Shown here: piece by piece, positions 53,272 through 61,778 of the stretch
Layout of the letters: every line of letters begins with the position of its first letter
Position numbering within the stretch: position 1 is the first letter of the stretch
Assembly: GCF_004342885.1 (NCBI RefSeq)
Contig: NZ_SMAB01000002.1
Location: 186,001-250,000 of the forward strand
DNA from: Tepidibacillus fermentans
Lineage (GTDB): Bacteria > Bacillota > Bacilli > Tepidibacillales > Tepidibacillaceae
Length of the DNA: 64,000 nucleotides
Direction of reading: 5' to 3'
Notes under the pieces: generated by a model
Database searches by the model: none
Seen by the model: only the letters and a program-made list of their open reading frames with translations
Told to the model about the DNA's origin: nothing
Translations under genes and position numbers: made by a program

Positions 53272-53394
53272 ATGGGGAAAATTAGACAAACATACGTTGT
53301 ATTACGCTTCATGAAAGAGATTGTCCTTTCAACCGAATCCCTAAGCAAAATGGCGGATGATTTGTATGATATTATTCGTCATTTTCAAATTTGA
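53272..53394 (+). CDS. Small ORF (40 aa), possibly a transposase-start fusion remnant
   Basis: GGAGGGG precedes ATG 53272. The product reads MGKIRQTYVVLRFMKEIVLS, then TESLSKMADDLYDIIRHFQI. The first eight residues look like an IS3-family OrfA start, and the last twenty resemble the C-terminal tail of methyl-accepting chemotaxis proteins. It may be a fusion left by a deletion rather than a functional gene. The stop overlaps a TTGACC element used in the next promoter. Confidence 0.35.
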   Translation: MGKIRQTYVVLRFMKEIVLSTESLSKMADDLYDIIRHFQI

Positions 53395-53421
53395 CCGATT
53401 GTTATAGAGAAATGGTATAAT
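53391..53421 (+). promoter_or_regulatory. Probable promoter of the TatD-like gene
   Basis: TTGACC (53391-53396) and TATAAT (53416-53421), 19 bases apart, precede the start by 37 bases. Confidence 0.55.
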
Positions 53422-53457
53422 GAATAAATAATAAGAAAAAGATAGGTGTTGTTAGTA

Positions 53458-54246
53458 TTGAATCGTTTTCCAATATGGGATAGTCATATTCATTTAAATC
53501 AATATCCCAAAGAAAAAATTCCCTATTATCTTGAAAAGTGGGAAAATGGCGGTGTTGAGGGAATTATTGCCGTTGCAACAGACTTAAGATCTTCTTACGA
53601 ACTATTAGAATGGAAACAGAAGTATCCAGACTTTATTCATATTGCTATGGGACATCATCCTGAACAAGAGTTACCAGTTGAGAAGGATTTGCTAGATTTA
53701 TTAGCTTTGATTCAAATGGAATCGAGCAAAATTGTTGCAATTGGTGAAGTGGGTATTATCCACTATCGACAATCTGAGCTCGGTGTAAATGATTTAAATG
53801 GTTATATTGAATTGCTAAAAATTTTTACCGAAACAGCCAAAAAGCTAAATGTACCGATTATTCTTCATGCTGTTCATGATAAAACAGAAATTGCCTTACA
53901 GACCCTATTGGAAGAGAATATGAAAAAGGCACACTTTCATTGGTTTAAATCATCAAAGGAAACGACAAAAAAAGTAATTGAAGCGGGTTATACCGTTTCC
54001 TTTACTCCCGAGCTTACTTTTCGCGAACGGGATCAAATGATTGCAAAACAGTTTCCATTGACACAAATTCTACTAGAAACAGATGGTCCTTGGCCATTAG
54101 AAGGTAATTTTAATGGTAGAATACCTGAACCTATTTGGATTCGAGAAAGTATATCGACTTTAGCAAAATTAAAAAAGCTAACAGAGGAAGATATCGTTTA
54201 TGTACTGAATCAAAATATCTCACATTTATATTTAGAGTCAATATAA
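53458..54246 (+). CDS. TatD-family metal-dependent hydrolase
   Basis: The TTG at 53458, 9 bases after AGGTG, gives MNRFPIWDSHIHLNQYPKEK. The 262-residue TIM-barrel protein has the metal motifs DSHIHL, the glutamate of AIGEVGI, IILHAVHDK, HFHWFKSS and LETDGPWP. TatD proteins act as DNases or other hydrolases. The usual GExGLDY is GEVGIIHY and the usual HCFSG is HWFKS, so it belongs to a divergent branch and its substrate is uncertain. The next gene follows after 27 bases. Confidence 0.85.
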   Translation: MNRFPIWDSHIHLNQYPKEKIPYYLEKWENGGVEGIIAVATDLRSSYELLEWKQKYPDFIHIAMGHHPEQELPVEKDLLDLLALIQMESSKIVAIGEVGIIHYRQSELGVNDLNGYIELLKIFTETAKKLNVPIILHAVHDKTEIALQTLLEENMKKAHFHWFKSSKETTKKVIEAGYTVSFTPELTFRERDQMIAKQFPLTQILLETDGPWPLEGNFNGRIPEPIWIRESISTLAKLKKLTEEDIVYVLNQNISHLYLESI

Positions 54247-54273
54247 TTGCTAAATAGATTTAGTAAAGGCGTT

Positions 54274-54621
54274 ATGAGATTGAGTAAATTTAAATACTTT
54301 ATAAAATTTGGTTTTTATTGTTTAGTAATTGATTTAGTGGTTATTACTGCAGTTTTAGGTTATGGATTTTATAATAATTGGAATTATGAAAAATACCAAA
54401 ATATCTTTTTTTATATCGGTATGGTGATAATGGCAATAGATGCTTTTGGATTGTTTGGAAATTACGGTATAAGAGCAGACTTCGATTTTCAAATGGGTAA
54501 AACTGTTATGGATAAAAATGATGGCAAGGATGATGTTGATAGCACTACTGAGAGTATTAATTTCTTATTTGTTTCAGCAGTGTCAGGCTTTTTTGTATTT
54601 TTTATTATTTTAATGATGTAA
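54274..54621 (+). CDS. Hypothetical membrane protein (three helices)
   Basis: The ATG at 54274 follows AAAGGCG; a TTG at 54247 abuts the previous stop. The product of about 115 residues has three hydrophobic segments (near residues 8-30, 42-60 and 95-113). A charged loop, DKNDGKDDVDSTTES, precedes the last helix. I do not recognise the family. It is probably co-transcribed with the TatD-like gene. Confidence 0.6.
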   Translation: MRLSKFKYFIKFGFYCLVIDLVVITAVLGYGFYNNWNYEKYQNIFFYIGMVIMAIDAFGLFGNYGIRADFDFQMGKTVMDKNDGKDDVDSTTESINFLFVSAVSGFFVFFIILMM

Positions 54622-54695
54622 ACTCTACAAGCTTTTTTCATATTTAAAAGATATACTCTTGCTGTAGTTTCTAATTGAAGAAATAGGTTATACTG

Positions 54696-54723
54696 TTGAC
54701 ATAGGTAAACGATCAAAAATACT
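54696..54723 (+). promoter_or_regulatory. Possible promoter of the histidine kinase gene
   Basis: A perfect TTGACA (54696-54701) is followed after 16 bases by AATACT (54718-54723), about 20 bases before the start. Confidence 0.45.
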
Positions 54724-54742
54724 AGAGTTGGACGGCTGTAAT

Positions 54743-56122
54743 ATGATTAGGTCAATAAATCGAATTTCTGTTAAAATCGGGATACTGTTTAGCGGGTTAT
54801 TTTTAAGTTTATTATTTTTATTAGGTTTTTTGATGTTTCAACTTTTTACTCATTTTTTACTCGATTATGTGATTAATGATCTTGTTTCAAGAGGAGAAAA
54901 TCATGCAAAGGTATTAGAAGATAAATTTGACCAAGCAACGATCAATCATGTTAACTTAATGGAAAGAGACGTAGTTACGAAGGTTATCATTACCGATCAA
55001 AATGGTAAAATACTCACATCGTCTGATCCATATGATCAAGAAATGCTTTCCTACTTAAAATCGATCCATAGCTATACACAAGAACGGATATTGAATCAAG
55101 AATGGAGAGAACATAATTATATTGTTTCTCTTACCCCAATAGCGAAAGGGAAAAAAGGTTTTGTCATTATGTATTACCCAACCTTATTACTGAGAGAAAC
55201 AGTTGAAGTATTACGATTAATTATATTGATCACAAGTATTGGTATTATTTTAATTGGGATTGGTGTGATTATTCTCATTTCAAAAAAAATGACAAATCCG
55301 TTATTAAAAATGAAGGAAGCCACTTCAGAAATGGCAAAGGGACATTATAAACAAATCATAGGTGTGAAAGGACAAGATGAATTAGGACAATTAGGGGAAT
55401 CGATACAAAAGCTAGGTGAACAACTTCAATATTATGAAGATACAAGAAATGAATTTTTAGCAGGTGTGTCTCATGAATTACGGACACCTCTTACTTATAT
55501 TCAAGGATACGCAGATATTCTAGCTAAAGGACTCATCATAGATAGAGATGAACAAATAAAAATATTAAAGATCATTCATGAAGAGACGAAACGAGTCGTT
55601 CATTTAGTCAATGATTTATTTCATATGGCACAAATACAAACGGGGCAATTTCAAGTAAAAAAAGAATGGGTTTCAATAGAACAGTTATTAGAAAAAGTGG
55701 TGAATCACGTTGTTCCCCTTGCTCATGAAAAAGCATTAGAAATTCGTCTAGATATTCAAAATAAACCAATTCCTGATATCAAAGTTGATCCTATAAGAAT
55801 GGAACAAGTGTTTTTTAATTTGATAGAGAATGCAATAAAATATACCGAAAAAGGGAAAATTGATGTTAGCTTGGATCAAGATTCAGAATTTCTTATTATT
55901 ACAATTCAAGATACAGGGATTGGAATACCGAAAGCTGATTTACCTAGAATCTGGGATCGCTTTTACCGTGTGGAGAAATCAAGAGCAAGAAAAACAGGAG
56001 GAAGTGGCTTAGGACTCTATTTAGTGAAAGAATTCATCCGACTCCATAGTGGTCAAATCGAGGTAATTAGTGAAGAAGGGAAAGGAACCACAATGATTGT
56101 TAAATTACCCAAAATAGTATAA
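54743..56122 (+). CDS. Orphan sensor histidine kinase
   Basis: ATG 54743 is chosen; a TTG at 54728 is also possible, and neither has a strong site. The 459-residue kinase has two membrane helices (about 12-36 and 155-178) around an outside sensor domain, then a HAMP linker (KMTNPLLKMKEATSEMAKGH). HisKA follows with the phospho-accepting His in VSHELRTPLTYIQGYADIL. HATPase has NLIENAIKYTEKG, DTGIGIPKADLPRIWDRFYR and GGSGLGLYLVKEFI. No response regulator gene is adjacent, which is unusual for this PhoR/ResE-like class. Confidence 0.92.
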   Translation: MIRSINRISVKIGILFSGLFLSLLFLLGFLMFQLFTHFLLDYVINDLVSRGENHAKVLEDKFDQATINHVNLMERDVVTKVIITDQNGKILTSSDPYDQEMLSYLKSIHSYTQERILNQEWREHNYIVSLTPIAKGKKGFVIMYYPTLLLRETVEVLRLIILITSIGIILIGIGVIILISKKMTNPLLKMKEATSEMAKGHYKQIIGVKGQDELGQLGESIQKLGEQLQYYEDTRNEFLAGVSHELRTPLTYIQGYADILAKGLIIDRDEQIKILKIIHEETKRVVHLVNDLFHMAQIQTGQFQVKKEWVSIEQLLEKVVNHVVPLAHEKALEIRLDIQNKPIPDIKVDPIRMEQVFFNLIENAIKYTEKGKIDVSLDQDSEFLIITIQDTGIGIPKADLPRIWDRFYRVEKSRARKTGGSGLGLYLVKEFIRLHSGQIEVISEEGKGTTMIVKLPKIV

Positions 56123-56236
56123 CTTATGATCGCTATTTCCCAGGCAAGCGCAGAAAACGGCACAAATTAACAAAAATTTGTATCAACCGGTATCTATTCG
56201 ACAAAAAACGTAGTAACCATGTTGCAGGAGGATTAC

Positions 56237-57010
56237 ATGTTAAAGGATAAAGTCGTTGTTATTACAGGTGCATCTAGTGGAATTGGTGCAGAAATGGCAA
56301 AATTATTTGCACAAAAAGGTGCAACCCTTATACTTTTTGCACGTTCCATGGATAAATTACAACAATTATCATCGAAAATTGCGGGAAAGCATGAATTTTT
56401 CTCCTTAGATGTTACTGATTCAGAGCAAGTTTTTTCACGAATGAATCAAGTAATCCAGAAATATGCCAAAATCGACATCTTCATCAATAATGCGGGTTTT
56501 GGAATTTTTGATTCTGTAATGGATGCAAAGTTAGAAGATATAGAAGAGATGTTGGATGTCAATTATTTGGGAATGGTACGTTGTGTAAAGGCTGTATTAC
56601 CGACGATGATTAAACAAAAAAGTGGACATATCATTAACATTGCTTCAGTGGCAGGTAAGATTGCCACAGCGAAAGCAGCCGCTTATTCGGCGAGTAAATT
56701 TGCAGTGATTGGATTTTCAAATGGTTTAAGACAAGAAGTAGCTTCATTTGGGATTACTGTTTCAACCGTGAACCCTGGTCCAATCGATACACCATTTTTT
56801 GATCGAGCCGACCCTTCTGGGAACTATGTCAAAAATGTAGAATGGATGATGTTAAAACCTGAAAAAGTGGCATTAGAGGTATATGATGTAATTTTACATA
56901 AAAAAATAGATAAAACCATCCCACGCATTGCTCAAATTGGTGTTAAGCTATTCCATTTATTCCCAAATACCTTTCAGCGAATGATGGAAAAGTATTTGAA
57001 TCAAAAATAA
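56237..57010 (+). CDS. Short-chain dehydrogenase/reductase
   Basis: The ATG at 56237 follows GGAGG. The 257-residue classical SDR has the NAD(P) motif TGASSGIG (residues about 10-17), NNAG, the catalytic Ser of NIASVAG and YSASK. The segment NPGPIDTPFF follows, and a C-terminal membrane-associated part resembles YqjQ-type SDRs. The substrate is unknown. A terminator follows. Confidence 0.9.
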   Translation: MLKDKVVVITGASSGIGAEMAKLFAQKGATLILFARSMDKLQQLSSKIAGKHEFFSLDVTDSEQVFSRMNQVIQKYAKIDIFINNAGFGIFDSVMDAKLEDIEEMLDVNYLGMVRCVKAVLPTMIKQKSGHIINIASVAGKIATAKAAAYSASKFAVIGFSNGLRQEVASFGITVSTVNPGPIDTPFFDRADPSGNYVKNVEWMMLKPEKVALEVYDVILHKKIDKTIPRIAQIGVKLFHLFPNTFQRMMEKYLNQK

Positions 57011-57029
57011 GAGCATCATACTCTCTGTG

Positions 57030-57058
57030 ACCAGAAATGTAATTCTGGCCTTTTTTCT
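57030..57058 (+). terminator. Terminator after the SDR gene
   Basis: ACCAGAA and TTCTGG pair around ATGTAA, followed by CCTTTTTTC. Confidence 0.75.
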
Positions 57059-57134
57059 TGACTTTAATCACCTTCTATTTTGCTAGGGAATAACCTAGAT
57101 TGAGACCATATATAAAATGAATAGGAGGTTGAGT

Positions 57135-58418
57135 ATGGAGATTGCAGTAGTTAGACCAGGGGATTCACTATGGAGTATAGCAAGTCGCTATGGTGTTAGT
57201 GTCGATGCGATTATCCGAGCAAATGGAATAACAAACCCTAGCCAATTAGTAATCGGTGAAGCTCTAGTTATTCCCACTCAGGATAGAATTCATATCGTTC
57301 GTTCCGGAGAATCGTTGTGGGTAATAGCGAGACGATATGGAGTCAGTATGGAAAGTATTATTCAAGCAAATAATATCACAAACCCTGCTCTCATTTATCC
57401 AGGATTACGATTACGGATTCCAACTACAACTAGAAAAACGACAATTGAGGTGAACGGGTATTTAGAACCATCAGGAATTGACCGAGATCGCACTATCGTT
57501 AATTCTACTGAACGTTATCTAACGTATTTAAGTCTTTTTAGCTATCAGGTTAGAGCAAATGGCGATCTTGTACAACTTAATGATCAAATTGCAAGAAATG
57601 CGTTAAGGGATAGCCTAGCCAAACCAATGATGGTGATTACCAATTTTTCAGAAGGAACATTCAAACCGGAGATCACACATGCGATATTCACTAACCGTGC
57701 TGCGAGGGAACGGCTCATTGCAAATGTTATCAATACAATGAGAAACAGGGGTTTTTTCGCATTAAATATCGATTTTGAATTTGTAGATCCTGGGGATCGA
57801 GATCGATATACCTCTTTTTTAAGGGAGATAACTCCGCGACTCAAAGCAGAAGGTTTCCTCGTTTCAACAGCTTTAGCTCCAAAAATAAGCGGTGAACAAA
57901 GAGGAAGGTTGTACGAAGCTCATGACTATGGTGCACATGGAGCGATTGTTGATTTTGTCATCATTATGACGTATGAATGGGGTTGGTCTGGTGGCCCACC
58001 AATGCCTGTTGCACCGATTCCAAATGTTCGTCAAGTATTAGATTATGCCATAACGGTGATTCCAAGAAACAAAATCATGATGGGAGCCCCACTATATGGT
58101 TACGATTGGACGCTTCCATATGTTAGTGGAGGTCCTTTTGCTAGAATGTTAAGTCCTAAAGAAGCCGTTCAACTAGCTTGGCGCATGGGGGCAATTATCC
58201 AGTATGACACAAGAGCAAAGGCACCTTTTTTCCGATATTTTGATCGTCAAGGTAAACAACATATTGTTTGGTTTGAAGATGCAAGAAGTATGCAAGCTAA
58301 ATTTGACTTAATCAAGGAATATCGGTTACGGGGAATCAGTTATTGGGTTTTGGGAATGGAGTTTCCACAAAACTGGATATTATTGGAGGATAATTTCAAC
58401 ATTAAAAAATATAAATAG
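57135..58418 (+). CDS. LysM-GH18 spore cortex/peptidoglycan hydrolase (YaaH/SleL type)
   Basis: ATG 57135 follows TAGGAGG. The 427-residue protein has two LysM repeats (about residues 2-45, VVRPGDSLWSIASRYGVSVD; and 50-94, IVRSGESLWVIARRYGVSME). A GH18 domain follows, with the catalytic glutamate in FALNIDFEFVDPGD and the terminal GISYWVLGMEFPQNW. It matches YaaH/SleL, N-acetylglucosaminidases that act on spore cortex during germination. No signal peptide is present; such proteins reach the spore coat from the mother cell. It supports the organism being an endospore former. Confidence 0.93.
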   Translation: MEIAVVRPGDSLWSIASRYGVSVDAIIRANGITNPSQLVIGEALVIPTQDRIHIVRSGESLWVIARRYGVSMESIIQANNITNPALIYPGLRLRIPTTTRKTTIEVNGYLEPSGIDRDRTIVNSTERYLTYLSLFSYQVRANGDLVQLNDQIARNALRDSLAKPMMVITNFSEGTFKPEITHAIFTNRAARERLIANVINTMRNRGFFALNIDFEFVDPGDRDRYTSFLREITPRLKAEGFLVSTALAPKISGEQRGRLYEAHDYGAHGAIVDFVIIMTYEWGWSGGPPMPVAPIPNVRQVLDYAITVIPRNKIMMGAPLYGYDWTLPYVSGGPFARMLSPKEAVQLAWRMGAIIQYDTRAKAPFFRYFDRQGKQHIVWFEDARSMQAKFDLIKEYRLRGISYWVLGMEFPQNWILLEDNFNIKKYK

Positions 58419-58459
58419 TATAAGGGTTTACAATTCAGAAATTTTTTGTACAAAAAGAT

Positions 58460-58489
58460 TTGACATTCGCTAACGCTTTAAAGCATAAT
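58460..58489 (+). promoter_or_regulatory. Sigma-A promoter of the proBAC T-box leader
   Basis: A perfect TTGACA (58460-58465) and CATAAT (58484-58489) are separated by 18 bases, placing the transcript start near 58496. Confidence 0.7.
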
Positions 58490-58495
58490 ATAAAG

Positions 58496-58770
58496 TATAA
58501 ACAATACGTGGATAAATTTTAATTTTGCACAAAAGTGATGATGGGGAATAGTAGGTAGCTAACATTATGATTTCAGAGAGTGGAATTCGTTGGCTGGGAG
58601 ATTCCATCATAAGAACTACTGAACCCGCCCCTAAACGGCCAAGGATGACTTGGACAGAGGGCTTCTTCTCTGTTATCAAAGAAGAAAGCGGGCTTGATTA
58701 GCCAATAAAAGGTGGTACCACGGAAGAGACTCTTTCGTCCTTTTTTAAGGATGAAAGAGTTTTTTATTTT
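58496..58770 (+). promoter_or_regulatory. T-box riboswitch leader of proBAC (tRNA-Pro sensing)
   Basis: The leader has the conserved T-box AAAGGTGGTACCACGG (58708-58723) preceding a terminator stem ACTCTTTCGTCC (58729-58740)/GGATGAAAGAGT (58749-58760) and a T6 run. Stem I features include AGTA (near 58549), TCAGAGAG and GGCTGGGAGATTCC. The 3' side of the likely specifier loop reads CTGAACCCG, offering proline codons CCC or CCG after GAA. Uncharged tRNA-Pro would pair with the specifier and with TGGT in the T-box, favouring read-through into proB. The exact specifier triplet is not certain. Confidence 0.9.
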
Positions 58771-58801
58771 ACCCAGAAAAAGTAATTAGGATGTGAAGAG
58801 A

Positions 58802-59608
58802 ATGATTACCAAAAAATATAGAATCGTTATTAAAATTGGAAGCAGTTCTTTAACGGATCAATATGGGTTTTTATCTCAGAAAAAGTTAGAACATCATGTC
58901 AAAGAAATCATTAAGCTTTTAAAGGCTGGGCATGAAGTGGTTCTTGTATCTTCAGGCGCTGTTGCTGCAGGCTTTCACCTACTTGGCTTTGAAGAGCGAC
59001 CTGAAACTATTGAAGGAAAACAAGCTGCGGCAGCGATCGGTCAAGGATTACTCATTCAAGCCTACAGTGAAGCTTTTCAAAAGTATCACTATACAGTTGC
59101 TCAAATCCTATTAACTCGAAACGATTTCTCAAATCAAAAACAGTATCATTATGCCTATCGAACATTATCAATGTTAATCAAACATGGAATCATAGCGATT
59201 ATTAATGAGAATGACACAGTTGCTATTGATGAATTGACATTTGGGGATAATGATCAACTCTCTGCCTTAGTTGCAGGACTCATTCACGCAGATATACTCT
59301 TATTACTTACTGATATTGATGGTCTTTATTATTCCGATCCAAGGACAAATCCAAACGCGAAGAAAATCACCTATTTAGAGGAAATTACTTCACAAATTGA
59401 AGACATAGCTAGCGAAAATGGTTCAAAGTTTGGAACGGGAGGCATGAAATCAAAAATTTCTGCAGCAAAACTAGCATTATCTTTTGGGGTTGGAGTCTAT
59501 ATTGGGAAAGCGATAACGAAATATTCGTTCTTAGACATCATTCAAGGGCAAGGAGAGGGAACTTATATCGGAAGATCTTTACTACATCAAGAAATCAGTG
59601 AAGCTTAA
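58802..59608 (+). CDS. proB: Glutamate 5-kinase without PUA domain
   Basis: ATG 58802 is preferred (AGG at 58788-58790); GTG 58793 is an alternative. The 268-residue protein has IVIKIGSSSLTD, VVLVSSGAVAAGF, NENDTVAIDELTFGDND and SKFGTGGMKSKISAAKLA of the amino-acid kinase fold. It ends about 100 residues early compared with the usual ProB of about 365, lacking the C-terminal PUA domain. PUA-less forms are known in several bacteria and keep kinase activity. It phosphorylates glutamate in proline synthesis, under the T-box upstream and in one operon with proA and proC. Confidence 0.92.
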   Translation: MITKKYRIVIKIGSSSLTDQYGFLSQKKLEHHVKEIIKLLKAGHEVVLVSSGAVAAGFHLLGFEERPETIEGKQAAAAIGQGLLIQAYSEAFQKYHYTVAQILLTRNDFSNQKQYHYAYRTLSMLIKHGIIAIINENDTVAIDELTFGDNDQLSALVAGLIHADILLLLTDIDGLYYSDPRTNPNAKKITYLEEITSQIEDIASENGSKFGTGGMKSKISAAKLALSFGVGVYIGKAITKYSFLDIIQGQGEGTYIGRSLLHQEISEA

Positions 59609-59631
59609 TAAGAAAAAAAGGGGGAATACAT

Positions 59632-60876
59632 ATGGATGAATTAGTAATAAAGGGGCAGAAAGCAAAAATTGCAGCACAAGACTTAGCGATTATACCGACA
59701 GAGAAAAAAAATGAAGCCTTACGATTGATAGCTAACGAATTAATGGATAAGCGATCATTTATCATTCAGGAAAATGAGAAAGATCTTAACAATGGACGAT
59801 TTAGCGGTTTAAGCCAGAGTATTCTTGATCGTCTCATGCTAAATGAGAAGCGAATTGAAGAGATGGTAAAGAGTCTACAAATCCTCATCGATTTAGATGA
59901 TCCAATTGGGGAGATCATCGAATCTTGGGAAAGACCAAATGGTTTACGGATTAAAAAAGTACGTGTTCCATTAGGTGTAATTGGAATGATTTATGAAGCA
60001 AGGCCTAATGTAACGGTTGATGCTGCTAGTTTAGCCATTAAAACTGGGAACGCGATTCTATTAAGGGGAAGTTCTTCTGCAATTCATTCAAATAAAGCAA
60101 TTATTCAAGTCATTCATGATGCTCTTAGAAAAACGGTTATCCCACCTTTTTCCGTTCAACTCATTGAAGAAAAAGGACATGAAATCACCGATCGAATGTT
60201 ACGATTACATGGGTATATTGATGTTCTTATTCCTCGTGGAAGTGCTAAGTTTATTCAATATGTTGTAGAAAACTCATCTTTACCTGTTATTGAAACAGGA
60301 GCTGGGAATTGTCATGTATATATTGATCAAGACGCAAATTATGAAATGGCCAAACAAATTATTATCAATGCAAAAACTCAGAGACCATCGGTATGTAATG
60401 CAGCAGAAACTTTATTAGTTCATAGGGACTTTGCAAGGAATCATTTACCTGAACTCATCACTTCATTAGAAGAATTAAATGTGGAATGTCGAGGTTGTAC
60501 ACAAACTATATCCATGCTTCCCCATCTAACACAGGCAACAGAGGAAGATTGGGCTACAGAATATTTAGACTTAATCTTAGCGGTAAAGGTTGTTGAGAAT
60601 GTAGATGAGGCAATAGAACATATCAATCGCTATGGAACAAAACATTCAGAAGTAATAGTAACGAATAATCGGAATGATGCAAAAAAATTTATGGAGTCTG
60701 TTGATGCTGCCGTTGTATATCATAATGCTTCATCAAGATTTACAGATGGTTTTGAATTTGGATTTGGTGCTGAAATCGGAATTAGTACACAAAAACTTCA
60801 TGCTCGTGGGCCAATGGGGTTAAAAGCATTAACTTCTTATAAATATATGGTGTTAGGTAATGGACAAATTCGTTAG
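59632..60876 (+). CDS. proA: Gamma-glutamyl phosphate reductase
   Basis: A GGGGG site precedes ATG 59632. The 414-residue protein has VRVPLGVIGMIYEARPNVTV, IPRGSAKFIQYVVENSSLPV and the catalytic cysteine in QRPSVCNAAETLLVH, ending with GPMGLKALTSYKYMVLGNGQ. It reduces gamma-glutamyl phosphate to the semialdehyde with NADPH. It is 23 bases after proB and 11 before proC. Confidence 0.95.
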   Translation: MDELVIKGQKAKIAAQDLAIIPTEKKNEALRLIANELMDKRSFIIQENEKDLNNGRFSGLSQSILDRLMLNEKRIEEMVKSLQILIDLDDPIGEIIESWERPNGLRIKKVRVPLGVIGMIYEARPNVTVDAASLAIKTGNAILLRGSSSAIHSNKAIIQVIHDALRKTVIPPFSVQLIEEKGHEITDRMLRLHGYIDVLIPRGSAKFIQYVVENSSLPVIETGAGNCHVYIDQDANYEMAKQIIINAKTQRPSVCNAAETLLVHRDFARNHLPELITSLEELNVECRGCTQTISMLPHLTQATEEDWATEYLDLILAVKVVENVDEAIEHINRYGTKHSEVIVTNNRNDAKKFMESVDAAVVYHNASSRFTDGFEFGFGAEIGISTQKLHARGPMGLKALTSYKYMVLGNGQIR

Positions 60877-60887
60877 GAGGGAAAACG

Positions 60888-61721
60888 ATGCAAATGGAGA
60901 AAAATATTTGTTTTTTAGGAGCGGGTTCAATTGCAGAAGCGATGATTGCGGGACTTATCAAAAAACAAATTGTAGATCCTAGCAACATTTCAGTCATCAA
61001 TCGAAGCGATAAACAGAAAATTGAAAGATTAATGAAAATGTACGGAATTAAACAACCCGTAAACAAGTATCAAACGATATCTTCAGCTGAGATTCTCATT
61101 TTAGCGGTAAAGCCAAAAGATATCTGGGAAGTCCTTCAGGATATCTACCCATATAGCCATTCTGATCAATTAATTTTATCCGTTATCGCTGGTGTTACGA
61201 CAGATTCGATTACAGAAGCTATTCACCATCATGGACCAGTAATCCGTGCAATGCCAAACACTTCTGCGATGGTTGGGTTATCTGCAACGGCGATTGCTTT
61301 AGGGAAATATGCAAAGAAGAAACATTCTGAAGTTGCACAGTCAATCTTACGTGCGATAGGAACGGTTACTGTTGTCAAAGAAAAATTATTAGATGCAGTA
61401 ACTGGATTGTCTGGAAGTGGTCCAGCTTATCTATACTATCTCGTCGAAGCGATGGAGAACGCTGCTGTTGAATTAGGAATCAATCATAAAACGGCTAGAG
61501 AACTTATTATACAGACAATTATTGGAGCGGGATATATGCTAAAAGAAACAAATGAGGAGCCTGTGATTTTAAGAGAAAAAGTTACAAGTCCTGGTGGGTC
61601 AACGATGGCCGGTTTAGAAGTATTAAAAGAATATCAGTTTCAAAATGCCATTGATCAAGCGATAAAAAAAGCTACATTGCGATCATTAGAACTTGGGAAA
61701 ATGATGATGAAAATTCAGTAA
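60888..61721 (+). CDS. proC: Pyrroline-5-carboxylate reductase
   Basis: AGGAGGG precedes ATG 60888. The 277-residue protein has the Rossmann motif CFLGAGSIAEAMIAGLI, AVKPKDIWEVLQ, IRAMPNTSAMVGLSATAIA and the C-terminal signature GLSGSGPAYLYYLVEAMENA, then VTSPGGSTMAGLEVL. It completes proline synthesis by reducing P5C. All three steps from glutamate are thus encoded together under one T-box leader. It ends at a terminator shared with bioB. Confidence 0.95.
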   Translation: MQMEKNICFLGAGSIAEAMIAGLIKKQIVDPSNISVINRSDKQKIERLMKMYGIKQPVNKYQTISSAEILILAVKPKDIWEVLQDIYPYSHSDQLILSVIAGVTTDSITEAIHHHGPVIRAMPNTSAMVGLSATAIALGKYAKKKHSEVAQSILRAIGTVTVVKEKLLDAVTGLSGSGPAYLYYLVEAMENAAVELGINHKTARELIIQTIIGAGYMLKETNEEPVILREKVTSPGGSTMAGLEVLKEYQFQNAIDQAIKKATLRSLELGKMMMKIQ

Positions 61722-61732
61722 TGATCAAAAAA

Positions 61733-61778
61733 AAAGTAAAAGAGAAACTGTCGATTAGACGACAAGTTTTTCTTTTAC
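61733..61778. terminator. Bidirectional terminator between proC and bioB
   Basis: AAAAGTAAAAGAGAAACTGT and a later ACAAGTTTTTCTTTTAC form a long stem closed by TCG/CGA. On the reverse strand it is followed by a T9 run; the stem includes the bioB stop codon. Confidence 0.8.
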
